Shown: positions 34,983 through 46,181, counted from the first letter of the stretch. The stretch: 64,000 bases of DNA from Buddleja alternifolia (GCA_019426215.1 CM033396.1:25621101-25685100); one strand, 5' to 3'. Numbers and translations: made by a program. The notes: generated by a model from the letters alone, not told the origin.

Positions 34983-35481
34983 TGTTGGGATCGGCCCCTT
35001 GGAGGGTCACGCAACAAAATTAATAATTTAATAATTAACATCTATCGCCTAACCAATGCTTAACAGACATGGTACCATTGAATTCAAAGGGAATTTTCTT
35101 GTGTTTACCTATTGAAGATTTTTCCTCGTTTGAATTCTTCACAACAATTAATCTTTTGAAGATCTTCCATTGGTTGGATTCTTCACAGCAATTTCCGCTT
35201 CACTTCGATCTTGAATTGATTTGCTCTAGTGTCTTGACAGAGAAAACACCTCTAAGAGTATCCGCACCTTAGCTCGTACCCTCTATCCTTTTTTTCATGC
35301 TTGTTTAAAGAGATCAAATCTTTGACTTGTGGAGAAAAGGGATGGAAAAGTGTATAGCCTCTAATCCACAGATAGAGAAAAGAGAAGAAAGAGAACAAAA
35401 GAAGACAAAAAATCCCCTTTTTTTTGTTAATGAGGGGACGACGACACTTAGTATACTTATACCCAGTGTGGTCGTCCAACA
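34983..35481 (-). repeat. Possible small solo LTR in the Gypsy gag
   Basis: A 499-bp segment with TGTTGG at the left and CCAACA at the right, like LTR ends. On the minus strand it reads as a short promoter-like region, a purine/pyrimidine-rich stretch, then AT-rich sequence ending CCAACA. It breaks the gag frame at 34982. I see no target duplication (GGTTC against CTAGG), and the sequence to the right does not clearly continue the gag. A deletion may have removed the partner side. Confidence 0.45.
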
Positions 35482-36017
35482 CTAGGTCCAATAGTGAAGA
35501 TTAAAAATCTTGTCAAACGATACTTTTCTACACTTCACCATCTTGGCGCAGAGATCGGGGAGACTGGCGTATTCACCCTTTTACTCATATTTCTTGAAAT
35601 TTGCTTCATAATCTGCTTCAATAGTCTCTTTCTTTATTGCAGCACCCATATTGACTTCTTCAACTCGGCAGCCTTAAGTTGGCAATTTCAGAATATTAGC
35701 TCAAAGTTGAGGATTAAGAATGAAGGGTTGAGGATCAAAAGGAAAGGTGCAAGATCTGTCATTGTCAGAAATGATGGGATTTTCAAAGAAGAATTTAAGT
35801 TCCTGTTCATGGATGTTGGAATGGGAGGTGAGAGGAGTTCTAAGTCTAGAATCATCAACAAGAGGAAGAATTTCTCTCATTGGGAAGTTCTGATTGTCAA
35901 ATAGGTACTCCTAGTTAGACAAGAAGCCTGTATTCACGACCAAGGGTTTATCTTTTCTAGACTTGGAATATTTTGCGGCAACAGATTTGGATGATTTTGG
36001 TGTTGTTAGGAATTTCA
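35482..36017. other. Unrecognised stretch
   Basis: A plus-strand frame is open from 35494 to 35904 (136 codons), and the minus strand also has long stretches without stops, for example a KKETIEADYEANFKKYE segment near 35530-35600. I do not recognise either. It lies directly left of an LTR of family H, so it may be the 3' internal region of that element or part of an env-like frame. I would not call a gene here. Confidence 0.35.
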
Positions 36018-37010
36018 TGTTAGATGTTTTGATGATGACAAGATAGGATTTTATGTTAGACCCCAAAAGAATGTAAGTTTATATTTTTCATAGAACAATT
36101 GTATAAGCATTTGAAAGGTTGTAATTTCTTTAGGCTTGTAATTTTTATCTTTGTAGATTTTAGACTAAGTATTAGATACCGAGTCTCTAATAGAATTCTG
36201 GGTGAGTCTATTAGAGATAAAGTTGAAGATCAGCGTCTGAAGTCAAGTGAAGATGAAGATTTGTTCTTAGCGTCTATCAAACGCTAAAGGATTGTTTCAG
36301 GATTTATGAATCAAGCACTCAAGCGATCGAGGATCAGATTCACCTGAAATAAATTCTCAAGTCATGAAGGACTTAAATGCAATCATCAACGGATATTTAT
36401 TTCCAACAGGAAATAAATTCAAACGCATTAAATGCCTGATAAGTGCATTAAGTGTGATAAGCTCTTATGACTTGTGGACAAGCCACCTTTTGATTAGATT
36501 GTCAGAATTTCAGAGTTCAAATCCTGTTCCTGTCCAATCGAAACCAGTAGAATTTCAGGAATGTCAGAATGGGACTATTTAACACGCTGCGTAACGTACA
36601 CGCGCCCACATGTGTCCAACGGACAAATCCCAAGAAATTCTATAAATAGTACCATTTAGCAAACCCTAAAAATACACGCACATACACAAAAAAGTCAAAA
36701 CTTCGCTGAAATATTTTCTGAAGAGAAGCTTAGAAACTCCATAGCCAAAATTCTTCCAAGCTTTCTACATACATTCCAAACAGTCGTAGATATCTCAAAC
36801 CTCTTCAAAGAAGAAATATACACTATTATTGAGATATCCTAAGTTGTTTGAACTTCCTAAAATCAACCTCATCTATCTGCGTAGCTTTCTAAGCTTTCAA
36901 ATCTTTAAAAAGTGATACGAATTTTTGAAGTCGAAAAAGACTTTAGGGTCTATTCAATCCCCCCTCCCTTCTCGACCCTTTTGTATGCCACTTGAGACCA
37001 TCAGGTGTTG
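36018..37010 (+). repeat. LTR family H, longer copy
   Basis: Begins TGTTAGATGTTTTGATGATGAC and runs about 990 bases to a CAATCCCCCCTCCC tract and a GACCCTTTTG phrase near 36960-36990. This is the layout of SIRE/Maximus-type Copia LTRs, including a TATAAATA-like box at about 36642. A truncated sister copy lies at 32950-33265 in the same orientation. The right end abuts the reversed A-family LTR at 37016. The exact end and target duplication are not clear. Confidence 0.6.
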
Positions 37011-37015
37011 TGAAT

Positions 37016-38750
37016 CCTGTCTTCATGCACAGGGGAAACGAAAAAAATAGATCCGGATTCACAATTGGATCACTTTTGGGTTTTAATAATTTTTCCATGT
37101 AAATTTCAAAAATAACATATGAAGATGAAATCTAATTTCATCTTTTTACTAACCTTTTGATTCGATGAAAGTCTTGATCTTTCAGATAGCAGCAATTCAA
37201 AACTCCTGCCTCTAGATATCACGCCGAAACGAGCTTCGAAGAAAAATCCTCCACTTTTAGACCACTATGGTCAACGGCTTCATGAAGGGGAGGAGACAAT
37301 ATTTTTCTCTTCTTTCTTTCTTGTCAAGTCTAATTGTGAGAGTTAGGTTTTGACTGAACCAGTCATACGTATTTATAAGAAGTGGGCTTAAAATTAACTA
37401 ATTCCTTGAGCCCATCCAACTCCTCCAAGATAGCCTACCACACGCCTCACCCTATTATTATTGGACTAAGTTGACTTTCAACTTAGTCCAATTATTAATT
37501 AGGTCCAATATATTTTAATCCAATTAAAATATAATACTAATTAATAATCCTCTATATTAAATAATCTAATTATTTAATAAAAGGGAAAGTATAATAAATA
37601 AGTCTATTTATTTATTATAATTAATTTATTTTCATTAATCTAATTAATCAAATAAATTAATGCGTTCATAATAAATATATCCAATTATTTACTATTAATT
37701 TATTTCCATTAACCCAATTAATCAAATAAATTAATTTGCTCATCAAATAGTAAATTACCTATTTTATGTTATTGGCAACGAAAGAATTCTCTTTGCTCAA
37801 TTTCTTTAAAGCACGACCTTCTAGGTTCATTTCAATTGGCATTGGGAGGAAACCAAAGATGCGTTGTCACTAAGCCAGTCAAGTGGACTCACATCGAAAC
37901 CCAATTGAAATCAATGGATCAATACGAACCTTTAGCTCACAGATACCATGTGAGTATAAGCCTATCACTGTAATATCCCGATCGAGTGAGAGTTATGAAA
38001 TATGTCAAACTCACAGGACTCCATATTGTGCTTTTAGGGTATCATAGTAAGAAAAAATTACTGAACTACCCTTATGTACTATACATAAGTTAGTTCTCCT
38101 GCTTTGGCCAAAGACTTATATTCCATTTACCTATGATTGCACAGGAGGTTAACTCGTTACTACCCGAGACAGTGAATCCCCTATTGGCAATCACCGAACA
38201 ATTGCCATTTGTCCTTCTGAACTGCACTTCGAGGTTGATCCCACCAAAGGGTGAAATGGATCTAACAACTCTAAAAACTCATTCAGTGTCACAAGTCCAA
38301 TCTTCGTGAAACCTCAGGCATAAGTCTTACACACACTACCGCGACTACTAATTCAATCATTGACTATCTAAGAGTAAATGCCCATGTGATGGAATTACGG
38401 CGAGCAGTGTTCGAACATGTCAATTCCGTTGACATATCTATGACCAAGCCCCACCATCCAAAGTGACCGACTGACATTTCTTGTCAAAGCTTGCGTCACA
38501 CAAGTTTGGTCTTAATTCTCAATTAAGACTCGTCGACTCGCGAACTCTGGTTTAAGTAAACAAGGAACCAATACTTCTAGTGTCCATCTCTTCAGATCAT
38601 TAAGGAGTAGAAGCTCACTCTTGATTACCTTGGACTTATTTGTTCAATACTTATATTAATGCCATCAAGATTGATATGAACAAAAACTATGCCTTTATTA
38701 ATGAATAAGAGTTTGTACAACATAAATGTAATCCCTCTAATAATCTAATT
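37016..38750 (-). repeat. A-family Copia LTR, reversed, slightly truncated
   Basis: Reverse complement of 16245-17968. It starts TGTTGTGAATCC (the complement of the LTR end GGATTCACAACA). On the right it runs to CTAATAATCTAATT near 38750, where the first 25 or so bases of the LTR are missing. It is joined there to an unrelated short bridge and then to reverse transcriptase sequence on the same strand, without RNase H or polypurine tract between. Confidence 0.88.
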
Positions 38751-38930
38751 CGAAGGATGTACGTCACTTATCCTAAGTCCTTCATGGAGAACGTGCTTGA
38801 GAGCCACATTTTGACCGAAGTCAACAGGCCTATGTTATTACCTATTAGTCGAATGTCGTCTACATATAGGACCAAAAATGATATTTTTCTCTCATTGGAT
38901 TTCTTGTAAATAGCAGGCTCTTGGTGCTTT
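38751..38930 (-). pseudogene. A-type reverse transcriptase scrap joined to the LTR
   Basis: Minus-strand reading EPAIYKKSNERKISFLVLYVDDIRLIGN, then TSVKMWLSSTFSMKDLG, which is nearly identical in type to A's RT at 10430-10545. It holds the catalytic YVDD. At the left it ends in a bridge containing TACGTCACTTATC (38759-38771) before the LTR. At the right, about 38930, it switches to RT of a different Copia type. It is a remnant of a deleted A-family element. Confidence 0.82.
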
Positions 38931-39830
38931 TTAAACGGTATAAAGTGCCTTATCCAATTTGTAGACCATACTTTCGCCATGGTTGTTGATGAATCCTGGG
39001 GATTGCTCCATATACACTTGTTCTTAGAGTTTACCGTTCCGGAATGCACTCTATACATCCGTTTAATATACTATAAACTTGTTGAATGCGGCATATGCTA
39101 GGAACATCCGAATCGGTTCAAGACGAGCTACGGGGGCATAAGTTTCATCAAAGTCGATACCCTCTTCTTGACAATAACCCTGAGCAACTAATCTGGCTTT
39201 GATTCTTATAACAATGTCATTCTCATCCATTTTGTTCCTAAATACCCATCTAGTCCCATTGACTTCTTGGTTAGTTGGCCTAGGAACTATCGTCCAAACC
39301 TTGCTACGCTCAAATTGGTTAAGCTCTTCTTGCATTACTTCATCCCAACTTGAATCACTAAGCGCTTCATCCACTTTATTTAGTTCTATTTGAGATAGGA
39401 AGCTAGTAAACATGGCCTCATTAAATATAGCGGCTATAGTCTTAACAGGTGCTTCAATATCTCCAATTACTAGATCTAGTTGATTATCTCTAAGCTATTC
39501 ACTGTCTGGTTAGAACGGGTTAAGAGATTCTTGATTATCAATCGCTTGATTTTCATTTATCTCTTGCGCAATCGCTTGACCATTCATAGTTCCATTTTTC
39601 TCTTGATGATCATTCTCTTCAGGATCATTTGCATTTCTTACAAGATTATCATTGATAACCTCACGAGTATCCTTAGGAGGGGGCACAAAGATCTCATTAT
39701 CCTCATCATCATCACTATCATCATCAAAATTCATCTGAGAGGCTTGTTGAGAAATATCTTCAACTTCTACATCATTAGCATTAACCTTACTTGGCTCTAG
39801 GTTGGCATCATCAAACACAACATTAATAGA
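38931..39830 (-). pseudogene. Reverse transcriptase N-terminus and linker of SIRE-like Copia element I
   Basis: Minus-strand frame 39413-39063 reads [61 protein letters not shown] and [10 protein letters not shown], the N-terminal part of a SIRE-type Copia RT. A broken continuation (FRNGKL, VYMEQSPGFI) reaches about 38935. Upstream, 39818-39510 is an acidic linker (DDDSDDDEDNEIFVPPP) between integrase and RT. The spelling APVARLE differs from the SPVAMIKS type of A, J and K, so this is a separate lineage. Confidence 0.85.
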
Positions 39831-40945
39831 TTACTCCACCCTATATGTTTTTCTATTTAGGATGCAGAAATTATTTCCATTTTTGGCATAGCCTAGAAAG
39901 ACTCCTTCATCCACTTTAGGATCAAATATCTTTAGGTGGTGGGATCTATTGTTATTAATGAAATATTTTGAACCAAATACATGAACATAAGAAACGTTAA
40001 GCTTACGTCCCTTTCATAACTCATATGGAGTTTTTCCATGTTTCTTGTTAATCATACACTGGTTTTGAGTATAGCAAGCAGTGCTGATTGCTTCGGTCCA
40101 AAACCTTTGAGGAAGTTTGGACTCGGCTAACATAGTCCTTGCAGCCTCTTTAAGCATTTTATTCCATCACTTAGCGCTCCATTCTGTTGAGGCGTTCTAG
40201 GCGCATAATACTCATGAAGTATCCATTCTTTGTACAAAACTTCTCAACAATATGGTTAGTAAATTCAGTTCCTCTATCGCTTCTAATTCTCGTCACCTTT
40301 AGATCTTTTGAGGTTTGTAATTGATGGATTAGAGCCGTGAGTTTGCCACTAGTTTCATCTTTGGACACTAGGAATTCTACCCATGTATAGCGTGAGAAAT
40401 CATCAACTATCACTAGCGACTACTTTTTACCACTTACACTCATGATTTGAATTGGACCAAACAAATCCACATGCAATAGTCCAAGAATTCTAGAAGTTGA
40501 TAAATGAGGTTTCTTCTTGAAAGATATTTAACTTGTTTACCCATTTGGTATGCATCACATAAGTGATTTTTCTAAAAGGAACTTTTAGGTTATCCCTCTA
40601 CAAGGTTAAGCGATATTACTTGAGAGATTGCTTTAAAGTTGAGGTGGTCCATTTTTCTATGTCATAGCCAACCCATTTCACTTTGATTTTTAGCCACAAA
40701 ACATGTAGGGTTGTTGCCAATTGTTGAGGTTATCCCTCTACAAGGTTTAGCGGTATTTAATGTTTACTAAATAAACATTATGCGTTCTTTTTCTTTTGAA
40801 TCTAGTAGATCCAATCTTAGCATCGTTAATATAGCGATATTCACATGAAAATTTTACTTCAAAACCTTTTATCACAAAATGTACTAATGCTCAATAAATC
40901 ATGCTCAAGACACTCAACATAATATACGTCACTTATCATGATGTT
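39831..40945 (-). pseudogene. Integrase and GAG-pre-integrase of element I, broken
   Basis: Minus strand. Near 40940-40870 it reads YYVECLEHDLLSISTFCDKRF (GAG-pre-integrase entry). The integrase core includes MIVDDFSRYTWVEFLVSKDET (40413-40350) and SDRGTEFTN with the second Asp near 40270. The third acidic residue is expected near 40185 but lies in a damaged stretch. The C-terminal part near 39900-40050 resembles the usual GIFLGY and YRIFN region with stops. At 40945 it meets RNase H of element J. Confidence 0.78.
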
Positions 40946-42895
40946 CCCCCTATGCACTTAACATTGTCTGCTGAGACTATTTTCTGAACAGCTATTTCTC
41001 CTCTACCAATGATCTCTCTTATGATGTGATATCTCCTCTCTATATGTTTTGAATTATTGTGAGACCTTAGTTCATTTGCATGCACTATTGTTCAAATGTT
41101 GTCACAATAAAGTGGCAACGGGAGCTCCAAGCTGGAAACCACCTAAAGATCTCCAAGACACTTCCTTTGCCAAACAGCCTCCTCGGCAGCCTCCGAGATA
41201 GCCACGTATTTAGCTTCTGTGGTGGAACTAGCAGTTGTGCTTTGCTTGGAACTATTCCAAGTCACCGGCCCAGTGTTGAGGGTGAAAGTGAACCTTGAGG
41301 TGGATTTTCGGTCATCAACTCAAATTGGAAATCTAAGTCAGTGTACCCGTCCACACTTAGGTCACCACTCCCATAGATGAGAATCATATCCTTTGTTCTC
41401 TTCAGATACTTTAGCATTTCTTCACAGGTATCGAGTGTTCCTCACCCGGGTTTGCTTGAAATCGACTAACAACACTTGTTGCATAAGCAATGTCAGGTCT
41501 TGCACACAACATGGGTACATAAGGCTATCCACTGCAAATGCATAGTTTACAGTGCTCATCTCTTTTCTATCTTCCTCACTTAGAGATTATATAGTTTTTG
41601 AGAGATGCACCCCATGTCTCATAGGCAGGAACCCTTTTTTAGAATCTTACAACCTAAACCTCTTTAGGACTTTTTCTAAGTGAAGGGCTCGAGAGAGTGC
41701 TATCATTCTATTCATTTGATCATTATGGATACGAATTCCTAGAATGTAAGTAGCCTCTCCCAAGTCTTTTATGGAGAATGTACTTGAAAGTCACTTCTTA
41801 ATTGCAGTGAGCATTCCTACGTTATTTCCTGTAAGCAATATGTCATCCACATATAGCAAAAGGAACGATATCTTACTCCCACGAACCTTCTTGTAAACAC
41901 ATGGTTTATCTTCATTTTTGATAAAGTCAAGTCCTTTGACCGCTTCATCAAAATGTAGATTCCAACTACGAGATGCTTGTTTGTGTTCATAGATGGATCT
42001 CTCAAGCTTCCACACTTTATGGATACCATCTTTAGATACAAAACCTTTGGGCTATTCCATATAGATTTCCTCCTCGAGGAATCCATTCAAAAAACAATCT
42101 TGACATCCATTTGTCATATCTCATAATCAAGGTGAGCTGCTATTGTAACTAAATTTTTTATAGACTTGATCATGGCTACTGGTGAAAAAATTTCTTGGTA
42201 GTCAAATCCGTCCTTTGGACTATACCCTTTTTCCACTAACCTGGCTTTATAGGTTTCAACCTTGCCATCAACACCAATCTCTCTCTTGTAGATCCATTTA
42301 TACCCATTTGGTACTATACCGCAAGCCGATCTACTAATGTCCAAACTTGGTTTGAATGCATCGAGTCTATGTCTGCTTACATAGCTTCACACCATATTGC
42401 AACATCCATATCCACCACCGCTTGATCATAAGTGGAGGGATCATCTCTATGACCCTCCTCTAAAACAGAATGGAGACCCAGTTCCTTCTGTATTAGATAC
42501 CCATACCTCTCAGGCGGTTGAGGTAGTGTACTAGATCTTAGCGGTTGTGTTTATGTCACAGTAGGTCGGTTCTTACTTCCTGTGCAGATGTATCTAAAGG
42601 AATTCTACTTTGCTCTTCAAGAACAGTCTTTCTACCCGCTCCACCTTCTCGAATGAACTCATCTTCAAGCAAGTAGGCTTGTAAAGCTACAATGATCCTC
42701 TGATCATCATGCAGGTAAAAGAAGTATCCCATCGAATCCTTGGGATATCCAATGAAATGTCCCTTCAGGAATCTAGCCTCCAATTTTTCTACTTGAGTCT
42801 TTTTGACATAAGCAAGACATCCCTAAATCTTGATGTGGTTAAAACTTGGTTTTCTATTTCTACATATCTCATATAGATTCTTAGGAAATGACTTA
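40946..42895 (-). pseudogene. Integrase C-terminus, reverse transcriptase and RNase H of element J
   Basis: Minus strand from 42895. It starts with the CPSK continuation and KPSFNHIKI, then HFIGYPKDSMGYFFYLHDDQR (42730). RT shows YKWIYKREIG, ARLVEKGYSPKDG, RSIYEHKQASRSWN and the catalytic LLYVDDILLTGN near 41835-41870. RNase H shows NSSKQSTTASSTTEAKY, LPLYCDN and [23 protein letters not shown]. Frameshifts occur near 42110, 42020 and 41780. It ends at 40946 without DPFTKPL, polypurine tract or LTR. The integrase N-terminal part lies beyond D at 56829. Confidence 0.86.
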
Positions 42896-44042
42896 GAGGG
42901 TGATAAGTTCACATTTTACGAGTTTTTACCCCTTTGATTTAGGTATTTTCGTCATAATTTAGTAATGAATATCCCGCATAGTGCTTTGATTATTTTCAAT
43001 TTCATGTGTGTAGGGATATAAGTCAAATAGATCGATTATCGAGTAAGAAGGTTGAACAAGAGACGGAAAAGCGAAGAAAACTATGAAATTGCCACTCTGG
43101 ACCGCGGCACGGGACCGCGGCACTAGACCCGGTGCAAGACCGCGGTTGCGGTGCAATGCCAAGCTCAGAAATCCGGATAAGACCGCGGCACTGAACCGCA
43201 GCCTTCGGCGCCCAGAAACCGCGGCACAATGCCACGGCCCTTCGATGAATGACCCTTCGGCGCCCTGTTTAGACCTCGACTCAAACCGCGACAATACTTG
43301 CCAATTGGACCGCGGCGCTGTGCCGCGGCAGTACTTGTCATCCGGACCACGGTCAGCTAAGAATGTGTGCAGCGGTCCAATTCTCCCGAAGCCCTAAAAT
43401 TAAGTCCGCCGTTTTCCTCCTTTATAACACACTTTTCTCTTGGAAAACACTTACTCTTGTTCTAAAAACACATAGGGAAGCCATAGGAAGACCCAAGGAA
43501 GCTTGAGGAGCCATTTTCATCATCAAAAGCTTGGATTCACACCTTGTAACAGGGAGTAATTCAACTCTTTCTCTTTGATTAGTTTATCAACTATGTCTTA
43601 TAGAATTGTTGAATCATTTGTTATTGTAAGTATGAGCTAAGCATCTTTGTGGTTGGGTTATGTAATACTTTGTGAAGTTTTGTGTTTAATGAATGATTAA
43701 TTTCCAAATTTATTACATTCTTGTTACATGTTTGATTTTATGCTTAATGCTTTCACATGAATGATCACCATGTGTTTGATATAATGCTTTGTCTTGAGAC
43801 CGAGAGGAGCACTACTACAGAAATGACCTATTACAGCGGTTTTTTTTGGCCAATTACAGCGGTTAAAAACCGCTGTAATAGGTATACCCTATTACAGCGG
43901 TTATACAAATAACCGCTATTAAAAAAAAAAATTATTTTTCCGGGGACTATTACAGCAGTTTTGGAAAAAACTGCTGTAATAGTGTACACTATTACAGCGG
44001 TTTTTTCCAAAACCGCTGTAATAGGCCCCGGAAAAATTTTAA

Positions 44043-44340
44043 AAACAATTTTGAATGTGTTGGAATGATACGAAATTCGCACTCATAATGAAATGGCATT
44101 CCGAACAAAACGCAAGGCAAAGCTTTGCGCTCTCGTGATTTTAGCCATTTGAGATCGTTTAGGGCCTCAAATTTGCGTTTTATTACAAAAATACCCTATT
44201 TTCGTAATAAAACGCAAATTTGAGGCCTTAAACGATCTGAAATGGCTAAAATCACGAGATCGCAAGGCTTTGCCTTGCATTTTGTTCTGAATGCTGTTTC
44301 GCTATGACTGTATGAATTTCGAGTCATTTCAATACCGCAA
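44043..44340. repeat. Long inverted repeat in the CACTA element
   Basis: Arms of about 130 bases, roughly 44050-44180 and 44200-44335, are imperfect reverse complements. The best part pairs AAAACGCAAATTTGAGGCC with its partner GGCCTCAAATTTGCGTTTT. The loop is about 17 bases. Transcription would give a long hairpin RNA. Confidence 0.85.
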
Positions 44341-44383
44341 AATTTCAACCTAGAAATATTTTCGTAAATACACAAATATATAT

Positions 44384-44745
44384 ACACAAATATACATACA
44401 CCCATCCACACATACACAAATATACATACACCCATCCACACATACACAAATATACATACACCCATCCACACATACACAAATATACATACACCCATGAACA
44501 TATACACAAATATACATACACCCATCAACATATACCCAAATATACATACACCCATCCACATATACACAAATATACATACACCCATCAACATATACGCAAT
44601 ATACACAAACCCATCCACATATACACAAATATACATACACCCGCACATACACAAATATACACATATACACAAAATAAATACACCCACACATACACAAAAT
44701 AAATACACCCACACATACACAAATATACATACACCCACACATATA
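44384..44745. repeat. 30-bp minisatellite in the CACTA element
   Basis: Tandem units of CACAAATATACATACACCCA plus a ten-base tail, with period 30 across 44391-44600 and shorter, shifted units to about 44745. The period is a multiple of three and the unit lacks stops, which creates open frames on both strands with repeated VGVCIFVY-type peptides. These are artefacts of the repeat, not genes. Confidence 0.9.
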
Positions 44746-45836
44746 CACATATACAAATATAGATATATATATATATAGAGGGAAGAAGAGAGAAAGAGAA
44801 GAAGCTTACTATCGTCGTGGTTGCGGCGGCGGCGGCGGTAAGTGGTGGTGATGTCGAACTTTTTTGGGGAGGGGGGATAGAGAGAGAGAGAGAGAGACCG
44901 AGAATAGAGAGAGAGAGAAGCTGAAATGGGTTTTAAATTTTGAGAGTGGGAGAGAGAAGCGGGAAGATAAAAATATTTCAAATTTTTTCGTACATGGCCT
45001 ATTACAGCGGTTTTTTTAAAAACCCCTGTAATAGGTTTAAATTTTTCATTTTTTTTAGCTGCCTTTTACAGCGGTTCAGTAGTGAACCGCTGTAATAGAC
45101 CTGGCACCTATTACAGCGGTTCATGAAAGAACCGCTGTAATAGGTGTCGCGTATTACCTATTACAACGGTTCTTTCACGAACCGCTGTAATAGCCCCCTC
45201 CGTTCAGCGGTTTTTTCAAAAACCGCTGTAATTTTGGCGCTGTAATAGGCTCTTTTTGTAGTAGTGGAGATAGATAAAGGGAGATCGAAAAATCAAACAT
45301 CATAACGTAACAATTGACTAGAGATAGAATCGATTGCGTTGTGTGGCTTTTTGTGATAAGATGACCCAATTGAATGTAGGATCTTCGTAAACAAGGAACT
45401 CTTTTGAACCTAAATGCATGTTAGTTAATTCAATCTTCACTATAGAGATATAGGGAGTTGTTAACTAGTATAAGCTTGTTATTTCAAGAGATTGAATAAC
45501 AAATACATTAGGGGGTTTCGCCATAACAAGAGCGTCCTAAAAATCCGGATAGTTAAGAGTTCATGAACATAGAATAGAACATAGTAGGATCATAACCCAA
45601 TCACCTCTTCCCATTTGATTTATTACCTTGATAATCATTTTAGTTATCTTTAGTTATTTTCATAGTATAAACACCTATCACCTTATAAATTGATTTAGCT
45701 TAGAAATAGGTAATATAGCAATTACGAGCATTGAATCCAATTGTCCCTGTGGAGACGATACACCCCGGGCTAAATAGTCCACTTTATTACTTTGCACGAC
45801 CTAGTATACTTGCTAGGATTTCGCGTGTCAAGTTTT

Positions 45837-45853
45837 TGGCGCCGTTGCCGGGG
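45837..45853 (+). other. Primer-binding site of element D (tRNA-Asp)
   Basis: TGGCGCCGTTGCCGGGG lies six bases after the LTR end. It complements the 3' end of plant tRNA-Asp (GTC), the known primer of Athila-like elements. The site looks intact. Confidence 0.9.
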
Positions 45854-45899
45854 GCAATTGCGTTATTTAATATTGTAATTCACTTATCTATTCTAAGAC

Positions 45900-46120
45900 T
45901 AAGTTGCTGTTTTTGCATTTTGGTTTGCTGTTTTTGCGTTTTGGTTTACTGTTTTTACGTCTAAAGTTGCTGTTTTTGTGTCTTAAGTTGCTGTTTTTGT
46001 GTTTTGGTTTGTTGTTTTTGCATTTTAAGTTGCTGTTTTGGCATTTTGGTTTGCTGTTTTTACATCTTGAGTTGCTGTTTTTATGTTAAAAGTTGCTGTT
46101 TTTGCGTTTTGGTTTGTTGT
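45900..46120 (+). repeat. TTGCTGTTTTTG repeats in the D leader
   Basis: About a dozen imperfect units of 17-19 bases, each a variant of TTGCTGTTTTTGCGTTTTGG, fill the leader between the primer site and gag. One plus-strand frame runs through them (45731-46089) only because the unit is T-rich and lacks stops in that frame. A further unit of the same kind lies near 51310 after pol. Confidence 0.8.
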
Positions 46121-46181
46121 TTTTACGTTTTAAATTTGGTTCTTTTGATTGTATTGTTAGGTTGACTTTTTTGAGTAGTGC

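Larger units (their letters stand above)
43810..45266. mobile_element. Non-autonomous CACTA (En/Spm) element, 1457 bp
   Basis: Ends CACTACTACAGAAA at the left and TTTTTGTAGTAGTG at the right, with the 3-bp duplication GAG (43807-43809 and 45267-45269). Both ends carry many subterminal copies of ATTACAGCGGTT in both orientations, the usual binding sites of CACTA transposases. There is no transposase. The interior holds a long inverted repeat (44043-44340), a 30-bp minisatellite (44384-44745) and a GA-rich tract (44870-44960). It would depend on a transposase from elsewhere. Confidence 0.95.
42901..45830 (+). repeat. 5' LTR of element D, interrupted by a CACTA element
   Basis: Begins TGATAAGTTCACATTTTACG and ends TTTCGCGTGTCA. 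Without the 1457-bp CACTA insert and its 3-bp duplication it is about 1470 bases, like the 3' LTR (1457). The block 43085-43385 has seven CCGCGG sites in repeated ACCGCGGCAC phrases. A TATA-like TTTATAACA with a following GTTTTCC region lies near 43420. The 3' LTR lacks the CACTA insert, so CACTA arrived after D. Confidence 0.93.

Noticed and set aside
34983..35481. Firm call of a complete solo LTR
   Set aside because: The ends look right, but flanks GGTTC and CTAGG do not match and the right side does not clearly resume the interrupted gag. It is kept only as a possible LTR.
43023..43397. Several overlapping frames in the CCGCGG block of the D LTR (also at 55425-55850)
   Set aside because: The GC-rich phrase lowers stop density in all frames. 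The frames lie in an LTR, differ between the two LTR copies and match no protein I know.
44384..44745. CRISPR-like array of regular 30-base repeats
   Set aside because: The units are contiguous tandem repeats without unique spacers and lie inside a plant CACTA transposon.
44196..44981. Long open frames on both strands over the CACTA interior
   Set aside because: They arise because the minisatellite period is 30 bases and the unit lacks stops. The repeated VGVCIFVY-type peptide is a by-product and there is no start context or known domain.
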